DNA of 64,000 nt from Marivirga harenae (GTDB lineage Bacteria; Bacteroidota; Bacteroidia; Cytophagales; Cyclobacteriaceae), in assembly GCF_030534335.1 (NCBI RefSeq), contig NZ_CP130565.1:1757501-1821500 (forward strand). Direction: 5' to 3'. The notes under the pieces were generated by a model that saw only the letters and a list, made by a program, of their open reading frames with translations, ran no database searches and had not been told where the DNA came from. Both the position numbers and the translations under genes were made by a program. Shown piece by piece: positions 1 through 9,793 of the stretch. Within the stretch, counting starts at the first letter, position 1. Each line of letters starts with the position of its first letter.

Positions 1-1
1 A

Positions 2-895
2 TTAATTGAAGGCGTTTATCCTGAATTGAATAAAGAAGAATATCTATCGGGAAAAGTAGCTCCAGTATTTTTCGGCTCTGCCATTAATAGTTTTGGGGTA
101 AAGGAAATGTTGGATACTTTTATTAATATTTCTCCAGCTCCTAAAGAAAGGGCCACAGAGGACAGAATTATTAAACCTAATGAAGATAAGTTCTCTGGCT
201 TTGTATTTAAGATTCACGCCAATATGGATCCTAAACACAGAAATAGAATTGCTTTCGTTCGTATTTGTTCCGGGAAATTCCAAAGGGGTAGTAGCTATTT
301 AAATGTTAGACACGATAAGAAATTCCGATTCTCCAATGCCACTGCTTTTATGGCACAAGATAAAGAAACCGTAGATGAGGCTTTTCCTGGGGATATTGTA
401 GGTTTGTTTGATACTGGAAACCTGAAAATTGGTGATACCTTATCAGAAGGCGAGAAAGGGGTTTACAAAGGAATTCCATCCTTCTCTCCTGAAATCTTCA
501 AAGAAGTAATCAATAAGGATGCAATGAAAACTAAACAATTGGATAAAGGCCTAACTCAGTTGATGGATGAAGGAGTGGCACAATTGTTTACTTTTGAAAT
601 GGGAGCGAGAAAAGTAGTAGGTGTTGTAGGTAATCTTCAGTTTGAGGTAATTCAACACCGATTAAAAAATGAATATGGCGCTTCCTGTGAATTTGCTCCT
701 ATGAATTTATACAAAGCTTGTTGGTTCAGTAGTACTGATAAGAAGAAATTAGATGAATTTGTAAAGTCTAAATATCGACATATTGCCAAAGACAAAGATG
801 GGAAAATGGTGTTTATGGCGGAAACTAAAGCTTGGCTTCAAATGGTTCAAGATAATTTCCCTGAAATAGAATTTCATTTTCAGTCTGAATTTTAA
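2..895 (+). CDS. prfC: Peptide chain release factor 3, C-terminal part (5' end outside window)
   Basis: The open frame enters from the left edge without a start, so only about the last 297 residues are visible. The sequence matches RF3, the translational GTPase that removes RF1/RF2 from the ribosome after peptide release. The GTPase motifs lie outside the window. What is visible is the end of the G domain (VAPVFFGSAINSFGV), the beta-barrel domain 2, and the RF3-specific domain 3 with GARKVVGVVGNLQFEVIQHR and the W-rich tail. Stop is TAA. The pseudouridine synthase gene follows 25 nt downstream in the same direction. Identification is secure because the C-terminal domain separates RF3 from EF-G and LepA. 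Confidence 0.95.
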   Translation, partial: LIEGVYPELNKEEYLSGKVAPVFFGSAINSFGVKEMLDTFINISPAPKERATEDRIIKPNEDKFSGFVFKIHANMDPKHRNRIAFVRICSGKFQRGSSYLNVRHDKKFRFSNATAFMAQDKETVDEAFPGDIVGLFDTGNLKIGDTLSEGEKGVYKGIPSFSPEIFKEVINKDAMKTKQLDKGLTQLMDEGVAQLFTFEMGARKVVGVVGNLQFEVIQHRLKNEYGASCEFAPMNLYKACWFSSTDKKKLDEFVKSKYRHIAKDKDGKMVFMAETKAWLQMVQDNFPEIEFHFQSEF

Positions 896-920
896 ATTTA
901 AAAAATTAGCGTTTTCACCT

Positions 921-1616
921 ATGACTTATCAAGATTTTTTACAGATTGTAATGTATGAAGATAATCACCTATTGGTGGTAAATAAACCTTCAGGGATGTT
1001 GGTGCAAGGTGACCAAACTGGTGATACTCCAATTTCAGAACATGCTAAAGAATACATTGCAAAAAAGTATGATAAGCAAGGAAAAGTATTTTGTGGAACT
1101 CCTCACCGAATTGATAGGCCAGTAAGCGGAACATTGGTTTTAGCCAGGACTTCCAAAGCATTAGAAAGAGTTTCGAAATTGTTTCATGATGGGAAGGTAG
1201 ACAAAACTTACTGGGCTATAACAGAAAAAAGACCGCCAAAAACAGAGGATACAATTACACATTGGCTAAAGAAAGATTCCAATAAAAACCTAACTCATGC
1301 ACACCTGAGCGATAAAAAAGGAGGTCTAAAATCTACCTTATCCTATAGATTAGTTCGTGCTTTAGGGGACAGAAATTTAATTGAAGTAAAACCTCACACA
1401 GGTCGTCCACATCAAATCAGAGTGCAATTGGCCAGAATTGGATGTCCAATTATTGGAGATGTAAAGTATGGGTTCCCTAAACCAACCAAAGACGGTTCTA
1501 TTGCATTGCATGCAAGAGCAATTAGCTTCGAACACCCTGTTAAGAAAGAACCTTTTAATGTGGTAAGTCCTATTCCAAAAGCCTTTGTGTGGTCTTTTTT
1601 CGAAGATGTGATCTAG
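921..1616 (+). CDS. RluA-family RNA pseudouridine synthase
   Basis: 231 residues. Converts uridine to pseudouridine in rRNA or tRNA; the exact target cannot be read from sequence. The family signature HRIDRPVSG is present near residue 64, with the catalytic Asp inside it, and the second conserved block TGRPHQIRVQLA near residue 154 fits RluA-type enzymes. There is no N-terminal S4 domain, so it is closer in size to RluA/RluE-like proteins than to RluD. It lies 25 nt after prfC and is probably co-transcribed with it. Start ATG at 921 is the first in frame and precedes the conserved VNKPSGMLVQ block. Confidence 0.9.
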   Translation: MTYQDFLQIVMYEDNHLLVVNKPSGMLVQGDQTGDTPISEHAKEYIAKKYDKQGKVFCGTPHRIDRPVSGTLVLARTSKALERVSKLFHDGKVDKTYWAITEKRPPKTEDTITHWLKKDSNKNLTHAHLSDKKGGLKSTLSYRLVRALGDRNLIEVKPHTGRPHQIRVQLARIGCPIIGDVKYGFPKPTKDGSIALHARAISFEHPVKKEPFNVVSPIPKAFVWSFFEDVI

Positions 1617-1705
1617 TTCTTAAGAGGGGTGATTTTACCATTGATGTAATTACCATTGTATTCATGTTTGTTTTTTCTGAATTTCAATTAATATAAATTG
1701 TAATT

Positions 1706-2167
1706 ATGAAAAACATACTTCTAGTCTGTTTTGCACTGTTCATCTCGTGTAATGCTTTAGCCCAAAATCATCAGAAAGATTCTATCGCCATAGCTGAGAT
1801 TATTCATAATATTTTTGATGGAATGCGAGAATCAGACACTTCCAAAATGGCTCCATATATGCACCAAAATGTGAAAATGCAGAGCCTAAGCGTAGATGGT
1901 AAGGGAAATAAAGTCAGTCCATTAAATGGCGCTTCCGGATGGTTAGATGCAGTAGCAAACAACAAAGGCGAAATGTGGGATGAGCAAATTGAGAATTTAA
2001 GTATCCAATCTGATGGCACAGTAGCAAATGCTTGGATGGATTATAAATTTTATTTGGGAGAAAATTTAAGCCATTGCGGCATAAATTCATTTCAGTTCAT
2101 CAAAATAGATGAAAATTGGAAAATTATTTATATCATTGATTCAAGAAAGAAAAACAATTGTAACTAA
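1706..2167 (+). CDS. Secreted NTF2-like (SnoaL/DUF4440-type) protein
   Basis: 153 residues with a clear N-terminal signal peptide (hydrophobic stretch up to about residue 19, ending ALAQN). The mature part reads like a small cone-shaped NTF2-like fold: an opening helix (IAEIIHNIFDGMRESD), a M..YMHQNVKM segment, and a closing W.DYKFYLGE...HCGINSFQFIKIDENWKIIYI block, typical of the DUF4440/SnoaL group. No catalytic function is implied; many such proteins are periplasmic and of unknown role. It stands alone between the pseudouridine synthase and a DUF4199 protein. Fold call is by pattern recognition only. Confidence 0.7.
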   Translation: MKNILLVCFALFISCNALAQNHQKDSIAIAEIIHNIFDGMRESDTSKMAPYMHQNVKMQSLSVDGKGNKVSPLNGASGWLDAVANNKGEMWDEQIENLSIQSDGTVANAWMDYKFYLGENLSHCGINSFQFIKIDENWKIIYIIDSRKKNNCN

Positions 2168-2195
2168 ATTAAACTATAACCTAAATTTTAAACAC

Positions 2196-2738
2196 ATGGA
2201 AAATCAAGAAGAAGCAAATACAGGTCAACATTCAATAAAGTGGGGAATCATACTAGGATTGATTTCGATTATTATAACATTAGTTATATACCTAATAGAT
2301 ATTACTTTATTGGTAAAATCTGTAGTCCCTTTGATTTCATTGGTTATTTCGATTGCTATCATAATTTATGCTGGTAGAGATTACCGATCGAAACTTGGCG
2401 GTTATATGTCATTCAAAGAAGCGTTTCTACATGCTTTTGTTGTTTTTGTTGTCGCTGGCTTTTTAGGCGTATTATTCAATATTTTGTTATTTAATGTAAT
2501 TGATCCTGATATAGTGCCTATTTTGGTAGAAACGCAAATGACTAATACCATGCAAGCTATGGAGACCTTCGGTGGAGGTTCCCCTGAAATGATGGATGGT
2601 ATGGCTCAAGGCATTAAAGATGGTTACACGGTAATGGGCCAATTAAAAGGGTTTCTTTGGGTGCTAATATTATATGCAATTGCAGCAGCAATAGTCGGTG
2701 CCATTAACAAAAAGAAAAATAAAGAAGAAGAATTTTAA
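2196..2738 (+). CDS. DUF4199 family inner-membrane protein
   Basis: 180 residues starting at the ATG at 2196. The frame is open further upstream to 2109, but that part overlaps the preceding gene and reads poorly, so the later start is preferred. Four hydrophobic segments are visible (about residues 14-34, 42-60, 80-105, 153-172), with the GRDYRSKLGGYMSFKEAF loop that is characteristic of the DUF4199 family, which is common in Bacteroidota. Function unknown. A lysine/glutamate-rich tail ends the protein. A hairpin terminator follows directly. Confidence 0.8.
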   Translation: MENQEEANTGQHSIKWGIILGLISIIITLVIYLIDITLLVKSVVPLISLVISIAIIIYAGRDYRSKLGGYMSFKEAFLHAFVVFVVAGFLGVLFNILLFNVIDPDIVPILVETQMTNTMQAMETFGGGSPEMMDGMAQGIKDGYTVMGQLKGFLWVLILYAIAAAIVGAINKKKNKEEEF

Positions 2739-2759
2739 TAGTACTGAAAATCTTGTTTT

Positions 2760-2800
2760 AAAGCCATTCAACAATAATTTGGATGGCTTTTTTGTTTTTT
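2760..2800 (+). terminator. Rho-independent terminator after the DUF4199 gene
   Basis: An 8-bp stem (AAAGCCAT at 2760-2767 pairing with ATGGCTTT at 2783-2790) is followed by a T-rich tract running to 2800. It lies 22 nt after the stop codon at 2738. Confidence 0.75.
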
Positions 2801-2854
2801 AGACTATCAGCTTTTTAAACCATTTAATTTATTTTCAGTATTTTAGATGGAGAT

Positions 2855-2947
2855 ATGATTATCTTAAAAAATATGCAATCAGTCGAAAATGTATGGGCTA
2901 TTTACCTGCTCATATATTTAATGGCTATATTGTCAACCTTAAAATAA
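2855..2947 (+). CDS. Possible 30-residue membrane peptide
   Basis: A short ATG-to-TAA frame of 30 codons that ends 5 nt before the start of the MltF-like gene. The translation contains a single hydrophobic stretch (AIYLLIYLMAILS) flanked by polar residues, as in small single-span membrane proteins. There is no homology I can recognise, and a frame of this length is expected by chance in AT-rich spacer DNA, so support is weak. If real, it would be translationally close to, and probably co-transcribed with, the lytic transglycosylase. Confidence 0.25.
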   Translation: MIILKNMQSVENVWAIYLLIYLMAILSTLK

Positions 2948-2951
2948 AGAT

Positions 2952-4442
2952 ATGATGAAATTTTTCAACAAGTCTTTTTACGTACTGACCATACTACTTA
3001 TAAGTTTAATAGGAGCTTGTTCCACTAAAACGGACTCACAATCTCAAGATTTTTCTTACGACATTGAACCGGTAGATTTTGATTTTAACAAAATAAAAGA
3101 AAGAGGATACATCACTGCGGTAGTTGATAATAGTGCGACTAGTTATTTCATTTATAAAGGGCAACCGATGGGTTATGAATATGAAATGCTCAACTGGTTG
3201 GCTGAAGACTTAGGAGTGGAACTTAAAATTATCAAAGATAATAGTATTTCTTCGGCTCTTGAAAAAGTAAATAGAGGGGAGGCAGATATTGTGGCTTTTA
3301 ATTTAACAGTGACTAAAGAAAGAAAGCGATACGTTGATTTTACGAATCCACTGTATTTTGCTAGACAGGTACTAGTTCAAAAAAAGCCAGAGAATTGGAG
3401 AGAAATGAAAATTCATGAAATAGAAAATGAGTTAATTAGAGACCCCATCCAGTTGACAGGAAAAGAAGTTCATGTTCGGAAGAGTTCTGCTTTTTCAGCC
3501 CGTTTGGCAAATCTTTCTGATGAAATAGGTGGAGATATAGTGATTATTGAAGATAGTAGCAGTTTGGAAGTAGAAACGTTAATCAAGATGGTGGCAGAAG
3601 GCGAGATAGATTATACGGTGGCAGATGAGGATGTAGCCATGTTGAATGCTACTTATTATCCTATAATTGATGTAAAAACACCAATTAGCTTTTCTCAACA
3701 GATTGCATGGGCTTTAAGGTCCAATGCGGACTCTCTGGAAAGTAATATTAACAATTGGTTGGAGGCTAGGCAAAAGGAAACGGACTACTATGTTATCTAT
3801 AACAAGTATTTTAAAAATCTCAAACGCTCAGTTGACAGATCTTTTTCTGAATTTTCCTCTGTACAGGGAGAAAAGCTTTCCCCTTTTGATGAAGAGATAA
3901 AAGAGACTGCTGAAAATATTGGTTGGGATTGGAAATTATTGGCGGCTTTGATATATCAAGAAAGCAAATTTGATCCAAATGTAGAATCTTGGGCAGGGGC
4001 TAAGGGATTGATGCAGATGATGGTACCGACCGCTCGTGAATTTGGTGCAACTAACTTATTTGATCCAAGGGAAAGTTTATCAGCAGGCGGTAATTATATA
4101 AATTGGCTTCAACGCAATTTCAAGAAACATGTAAAAGACAGCGTGGAAAGACAGAAATTTGTAATTGCTGCATATAATGTGGGAATAGGCCATATGCAAG
4201 ATGCGATCAGGCTTACCAAAAAATATGAAGGAGACCCAACGAAATGGGAGGATAATGTGGAAAAATACCTTCTTTTAAAATCGCAGAAAAAATATTATAC
4301 GGATCCTGTTGTGAAATATGGGTATTGTAGAGGTGAGGAGCCGGTAAATTATGTCAGAGAAATTTTAGAAAGGTACCAGCAATATGTTTTATTGTTAACT
4401 TCACCAGAAGTTATTAAAAAATCGAACGCACCAGTTATCTAA
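2952..4442 (+). CDS. MltF-like membrane-bound lytic murein transglycosylase (lipoprotein)
   Basis: 496 residues. A lipoprotein signal peptide with lipobox LIGAC places the mature N-terminus at Cys23. Residues of about 45-275 form a solute-binding-protein type 3 domain (RGYITAVVDNSATSYF, then MGYEYEMLNWLAEDLGVEL). Residues of about 300-440 are an SLT/lysozyme-like domain with the catalytic Glu in LIYQESKFDP and the downstream GAKGLMQMM and AAYNVG motifs. This is the MltF architecture: cleavage of the glycan strand with release of 1,6-anhydromuropeptides, regulated by the binding domain. Two adjacent Met codons (2952, 2955) are possible starts. The TerB-like gene follows 26 nt later. Confidence 0.9.
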   Translation: MMKFFNKSFYVLTILLISLIGACSTKTDSQSQDFSYDIEPVDFDFNKIKERGYITAVVDNSATSYFIYKGQPMGYEYEMLNWLAEDLGVELKIIKDNSISSALEKVNRGEADIVAFNLTVTKERKRYVDFTNPLYFARQVLVQKKPENWREMKIHEIENELIRDPIQLTGKEVHVRKSSAFSARLANLSDEIGGDIVIIEDSSSLEVETLIKMVAEGEIDYTVADEDVAMLNATYYPIIDVKTPISFSQQIAWALRSNADSLESNINNWLEARQKETDYYVIYNKYFKNLKRSVDRSFSEFSSVQGEKLSPFDEEIKETAENIGWDWKLLAALIYQESKFDPNVESWAGAKGLMQMMVPTAREFGATNLFDPRESLSAGGNYINWLQRNFKKHVKDSVERQKFVIAAYNVGIGHMQDAIRLTKKYEGDPTKWEDNVEKYLLLKSQKKYYTDPVVKYGYCRGEEPVNYVREILERYQQYVLLLTSPEVIKKSNAPVI

Positions 4443-4468
4443 AGCCGTGAACCTTAATAATTAAAATA

Positions 4469-4924
4469 ATGTCAAAAATCGACCAACTATTTAAAGAATA
4501 TACTCAAGACCGCTATATTAAATTAAATAGAGAGCAATTTGTATATATCGTCAATCTTTTTCCAGCTCTTCGTGTGGTAATGAGTGATGGCATAATGGAT
4601 CAAGAAGAATGGATTACTGTTAAAAGACTTGCAAAAATTTTAGGAAACGAATTTGCCTCAGAAGACTTAGGAGAAGAAAAAGAAGAAAATTTGATGTTAA
4701 TATACAGAGCCGAATTTCGGCATCTATTAAAAAACTTAGATAAATGGCAATCTAAATTTTTAACAGCTTTAAAGGATTATTTTAATGAAAATGTAACTTC
4801 AAAAGAGTTTGTTGTGGAGACCATGTACTTATTTGCAAGTGCCTCTGATGGTGTTTCTGTTGAAGAAAATGAAGTAATTGAATATTTGACTAATGAATTG
4901 GAATTGGAGGATATTGAACTTTAA
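4469..4924 (+). CDS. TerB-like helical protein
   Basis: 151 residues, soluble and acidic, apparently all-helical. Two blocks, ALRVVMSDGIMDQEEW near residue 32 and MYLFASASDGVSVEENEV near residue 117, repeat the pattern of hydrophobic helix, then (M/A)SDG, then an acidic E-rich turn. That is the repeat signature of TerB/DjlA-N-type (tellurite-resistance-like) domains. Their molecular role is not settled; they often sit with stress or envelope genes. No other ter genes are present here, so a tellurite role should not be assumed. Ends at a strong bidirectional terminator. Confidence 0.6.
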   Translation: MSKIDQLFKEYTQDRYIKLNREQFVYIVNLFPALRVVMSDGIMDQEEWITVKRLAKILGNEFASEDLGEEKEENLMLIYRAEFRHLLKNLDKWQSKFLTALKDYFNENVTSKEFVVETMYLFASASDGVSVEENEVIEYLTNELELEDIEL

Positions 4925-4994
4925 AATTGTACTAGCCTTGCTACTAATACGGTTTACTAATTATAATTGAAGAACTTTTTTTTAACGAACATAA

Positions 4995-5032
4995 AAAAAG
5001 CTTCATTGAAGATAAACTCAATGAAGCTTTTT
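4995..5032. terminator. Bidirectional rho-independent terminator
   Basis: A perfect 15-bp stem (4995-5009 with 5018-5032) around an 8-nt loop. It begins with A5 and ends with T5, so it works as an A/T-flanked terminator on either strand. It separates two convergent genes (TerB-like on plus, permease/peptidase on minus). Confidence 0.92.
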
Positions 5033-5065
5033 ACTTTTAGAATTATATAATGTCAGACAATTTCG

Positions 5066-8000
5066 TCAATCTATTATTTCCACATCTACAGTATTATCAT
5101 CCTTTCTTCTATCAATCAGTTTATTAAGCGGATCAATCCCAGCAGTAATAGGCTCTTGCTTTACAGTCAGGGTAATGGTATGCTCACCAGGCTGGATCTT
5201 ATGCTTTTCAAGATATAATGGATTTGTTCTGGTTCTGCCTTGCTCATCCTTATCTTGAGCTGCAAAAATGCCAATATCCATATAATCACCATCATAATCA
5301 GCCGGAGACTCTTGACCGGTGCTATCTGCGTAAAGTTTCTGCGAACTTATATTTAAAGTAACCTCATACAAATTATCATTCAGTTTCTTTGCAGAAGCGG
5401 TGATAGCTTGGTTTTCGTAAAGTGTGATTTTCTTCCAGGTATCTTCCAAGTAGTATTTCAAGCTATCGGGAGTAACCAATTCAAAATGGCGATATAAATC
5501 GTGACTGCCGGCAAAAGGAGGAGTTTCTTTATGTGCAAATTCATCTCTAAATCCTCTGATAGCTTTATTCATTGAACTATCACCAATAAAATCTCGCAAG
5601 CCATATAAAATTAAGCTTCCTTTTCTATACCATTGGTAAGATCTATTACAGTCAATAAAAACGTTTTCTTTTTTTGACTCAAATGCTCTTCCTCTCAAGT
5701 ATCCATCTAGTTCGTCCTCAAGAAATGATTTCATGTTAGCCTTTCCATATTTCCTTTCACTCAAAATTAAGGCAGTATATTCTGCTAAAGATTCTGAGAT
5801 AAGGTTAGCTCCGCGTGTAGAATTTGGTACTACTTGGTGTCCCCACCATTGGTGGGCCAATTCATGTGCTGTTACAAAATAGGCATAATCAAAATCATCA
5901 GGATCACTGAAATCAGCTATCCAGCCAAAGCCTTCAGAATAGGGGACAGTATTAGGAAAAGACTGAGCAAAATTCGCATACCTTGGGAATTCTAGAAGCC
6001 TCATTTGACGAAATTGATATGGCCCATATACGGTGGAAAAATATTCAATTCCATCTTTAAAAGCAGCTGAAAAGCGATCAAGATTGTAGTCGTGTGAAGC
6101 TAAATGGAAAATTTCTATATTAACATCACTTCCATTTGGAATCTTTGCTTTATCACTATAAACAGCATAGTCAGCTGATACAAGATTGTAAAACAAATCG
6201 ATTTTAGAGTCCTGAACATAATGGAAATACCTTCTGTCTCCTTCGGTCCATTCCTTTTGCAAATAACCAGGAGCAATTGCAATTTGATCCGATGAAGTCC
6301 CAACCGTAGCTTCAAAAGTGACAAGATCTGCATCGTCATTGAATAACATAGTTCGCATTCCATATGGATCATCGTGCGGAGGTAAATCATCAATCTTTTC
6401 AGGAAGATCGTATTTCTTCCTCTTTTCATCACTGCTTAGTTCTGAGCCGCTGCTGTAGCCTATTGATGGCATGCTTTGACCAATGAATGTTCCATTGTAG
6501 ACAATTTCTCTTGAATACCCACTATTGGCAAAGCCTTGATTAGTGAGTGCAGAATGTAATTCTAGCGCTAATGTATCACCAGGCATCAATGTTTTTGGCA
6601 AAGCATAGATTTTGTACCAAGGTTTTTCTTCCTTCTTTCCAAAAATTTGGAATTTAGGTTTATCGTAAGATAATGGGAAGCGATAGTCCAGCGTATCTTT
6701 ATTATAGAGAGCATGAAAAAAAGTGGCCCGGAAAAATTTAGATGCAAGGAGTCTATCGGTTCAGTGGTTTTATTCACCATTTCAACTAAGACTTTTGAGA
6801 AAGCATCTCGCTTTTTGGGGAAGATTTCCGCATCTACTTTCACGCTTACAATTTTGGGTTGTGCTATAAACTCATATTTCTTTAATTGTTTTTCGTAGTC
6901 CGCTTGTCGCTTTTCAGCTTCAGTAGATGTTATATATCCATTAGTGTACACCACCGTCTTAAAAATATAGCCGCCCAAAGCAATGGAAGTAAATAGTAGC
7001 ACATAGGAAAGGATGGCTGTAGAATTTTTCAAACGGCCTTTACCTTGCTGCAATCGCTTTCGGAAATTGATATCTGAACCTCTTGCATAAAAGAGCGAGA
7101 AGAATAGAATAAGAAAAACACCGAAAGCAGTCCAGTATAAATTAAACCAAAGTAGCGGTGCACCAAAATGGCCTAAGCCATTCAAATCTGACCACAAATA
7201 ACCGGGTTTATAAGAGAAAAAGAATAAGTTGAAATTGAAATCAGCGAAATCCCTGAGAACGATCATAACTAACCAAATTCCAATACTTACTGCATGCCCG
7301 GCAAATTTATTGTTGACTATTAAATGCACGGCAAAAACTAACATCAACATTTGCAGGTAATCAGGAAAGGAAATTAAGAAACTATCAACCAAATACACTC
7401 CAATGTCATAATTGTAGTAGCCTTTCAAAGTTTGTACTACCAAGCCTACAATTATAGGTAAAGAGGCTAATAGTAGGCAAATAGTAGCCATCCCTAAGAA
7501 TTTGGAAGCAATCACTACGCCATCTTTTATTGGAAAGGTATCGCTGATTGATGAGTAGCCCGAGCTTTTGTCTCGGTGCAAAGTTTCTCCTCCAAAGAAG
7601 ACTAATATGATAAATACAAAAACCACATAATCATAGCCTTTAAATTGCATCAAAAACGAAGTTGAGGGCTGGTTGGGTACACTATAGATAGTGGACCCAA
7701 TCCAAAAATCAATTACCAGAAATACCAAACCCCCTAGAAGTATCGCTCTGAAGTAGCTATCCTTCAATACATTTTTAATCTCTAATTTGGACAGAGTAAT
7801 TAAACTTCTTCTTTGATATATATTTGAAAATGAAGTGCTTACTTTTTTAAGGAGAGTTGTCGAAGTGAAATTCTCAACTGTTTCTGCTTTTGGCTTCTTG
7901 CTTGTTGCTTGAAAGAAGTATTTAAAACTGAATCGCAAGTAGGAAGCTATAAACAGAAGGAAACCAATTGAAATCCACAGTATTCTATTAATTAGTAAGT

Positions 8001-8712
8001 TTCCTGATATATCTACTCGATAAGAGTTTTGTTCGAACGGAGTCAAATACTCAACTTGAATAATAAATGAGTTAAGCCCTATTGGATCTAAAATTTGAAC
8101 CAATTGTTTATTATCCAAATCATTTGATAAGAAATTGGTAAGCAGATAAATAATGAATACAATGATTCCTCCTGAATAAATGGCTTTAATATTTTTTGTA
8201 AAAATAATCAGCGCGAAAAAAAGAGTTGAGAAGAACCATAAGTTTGGCACCACTAAAGTAATCCAAGGATGGAAATAATTCATAAATAAATTGGGTCCAT
8301 ACCTTTCAGCAGGTGTCCATCCTGTAGCAGCTCCTATTATTGTCCCTAAATAAATCCCTATTACCACTCCCAATGATATAAATAGCAATGTCACAAATGA
8401 ACCCCAAAAGCGACCCATGAAGTAGGCGTTTTTGCTAATAGGTAAACTAAAAAGAAATGTCCCAGTCTTATGTTCAATATCCCTGTACATGGGAACACCC
8501 ATTACTGCTGAAGCTATTAAAATACCAAAAAGAGACACAACGAGCATGAGATTTGCAATCGTGATTGGTGCATTATGAAATACTTTTTCTGTTGCCGGGG
8601 TGCTACCAGAGGCAAAAAGTAAGAGCGAAACAAGTAGCAATATTCCAAAGTACATATAGGTAGCAGGTCTGGAGAATCTGTACCTTAATTCAAATATGAA
8701 TATGTTAAGCAT
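5066..8712 (-). pseudogene. ABC permease fused to M1-type peptidase, interrupted by a frameshift
   Basis: Reading from 8712 downward, frame one gives 708 codons and stops at 6586. A second frame carries the rest and ends at 5066. Switching by -1 at the T7 run (6716-6722 on plus) joins them into one protein of about 1215 residues, and the joined sequence flows naturally (NFSGPLFF then HALYNKDTLDY). The N-terminal ~550 residues are an ABC-2 type permease with about 12 membrane spans. The C-terminal part is an M1-like metallopeptidase with HELAHQWWGH and, 18 residues after the second His, Glu in ISESLAEYTA. The usual GxMEN aminopeptidase motif is not seen; an NFAQSFPNTVPYSE block occupies its place. 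The ATPase gene lies just upstream. It could be a true inactivation, a homopolymer sequencing error, or a programmed shift. Confidence 0.85.
6715..6721 (-). other. Slippery heptamer T TTT TTC at the frame break
   Basis: On the coding (minus) strand the codons run CCA CTT TTT TTC ATG. The heptamer T-TTT-TTC is in the correct phase for tandem -1 slippage (X XXY YYZ with X=Y=T, Z=C), and the -1 frame then continues with CAT GCT as expected for the family. No downstream stimulatory structure was established by eye. A single-base error in the same homopolymer would look identical. Confidence 0.45.
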
Positions 8713-8722
8713 AGCTGTGGAT

Positions 8723-9610
8723 TTATAGTGTTATAGGATCAACTTTTTTAGAGATATGACTGAAATACACATCTTCAAGATTGGGTTCAACCTGTTCAAA
8801 TCCATCACCAGGATTACTGTCAGCTTCTACTCTTAAGGCTAAATTACCTTCTTTCAATTTAGTGGAGATCACCTTATATTTAAGCTTATGCGCTTCTAGC
8901 TCATCTTTTTTAATGATCTTCGCAAAAATATTATGCTGTAACAGCTGTAAACCATCTGTTGGCTTTCCTTGCATTAAAACTTCTCCGTTACATATGATTG
9001 CCATATTGGAACAAAGCGTACTTACATCTTCCACTATGTGAGTTGATAGAATTATGATTGTGTTTTCGCCTATTTCACTAAGCAAATTATAGAAACGATT
9101 TCTTTCGGTCGGATCCAAACCAGCCGTTGGTTCATCTACAATAATCAAATTTGGATTTCCAGCAAGTGCCTGAGCAATTCCAAACCGTTGGCGCATTCCT
9201 CCAGAATAAGTGCCTAATGCTTTTTTTCTATGATCATAGAGGTTCACCTTTTCTAAAAGGCTATTCACTAGTTCTTTTCGCTCTGCTCTGTTTCCTACCC
9301 CTTTCATTTGCGCGATGTGATCCAGCATTACTTCTGCACTGATTTTTGGGTATAGACCAAAATCTTGAGGTAAATAACCCAATCGTTCTCTGATTGCCTG
9401 AGGATTTTCCATCACATTTAATTCATCGAGCATTATACTTCCTGAATCAGCATCCTGTAATGTTGCTATGGTTCGCATCAGCGTAGATTTTCCGGCTCCA
9501 TTTGGACCCAATAAACCAAACATACCGGTTGGAATATTGAGTGAAACATCATTAAGAGCCTTAACTCCATTGGAGTAAGTTTTTGATAAATTTTGGATTG
9601 ATAGTTGCAT
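8723..9610 (-). CDS. ABC transporter ATP-binding protein, partner of the permease/M1 fusion
   Basis: 295 residues. Complete nucleotide-binding domain: Walker A GPNGAGKST near residue 35, Q-loop in LPQDFGLYP, signature YSGGMRQR near residue 138, Walker B LIIVDEPTAGLD and the switch His in STHIVED. The C-terminal ~70 residues are the accessory region found in CcmA/NatA-type ATPases. The permease gene starts 10 nt downstream on the same strand, so the two are very likely one operon and one exporter. The substrate is unknown; the fused peptidase suggests peptide handling, which is inference. Confidence 0.92.
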   Translation of the reverse strand: MQLSIQNLSKTYSNGVKALNDVSLNIPTGMFGLLGPNGAGKSTLMRTIATLQDADSGSIMLDELNVMENPQAIRERLGYLPQDFGLYPKISAEVMLDHIAQMKGVGNRAERKELVNSLLEKVNLYDHRKKALGTYSGGMRQRFGIAQALAGNPNLIIVDEPTAGLDPTERNRFYNLLSEIGENTIIILSTHIVEDVSTLCSNMAIICNGEVLMQGKPTDGLQLLQHNIFAKIIKKDELEAHKLKYKVISTKLKEGNLALRVEADSNPGDGFEQVEPNLEDVYFSHISKKVDPITL

Positions 9611-9793
9611 AATTTTTTATTGGATTATTTTAAAAATAAAACAATATAATTATTTTTTAATTAAGATAGTTGCACCTATGAAAGAGGAGTAGAACCAGAT
9701 TAGAATGTATTTGGATCAAGGAATGAGTTTACAAGAGAAAGAGTAAGGAAGAAGGATTGTCGGGTCGCTATCAACAGGACTAAGATATCGTTC

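Noticed and set aside
2109-2195. Upstream extension of the DUF4199 gene
   Set aside because: It overlaps the preceding gene and has no family-like sequence; ATG 2196 is the natural start.
4469-4924. Tellurite resistance operon
   Set aside because: A single TerB-like domain without terZ, terD, terC or other partners does not indicate tellurite resistance.
9611-9793. Short transposase-like run (YLDQGMSLQEKE) between the ABC ATPase and TRIC-type channel genes
   Set aside because: Only about 14 codons before a stop, with no continuation in other frames; too short to support a gene or remnant.
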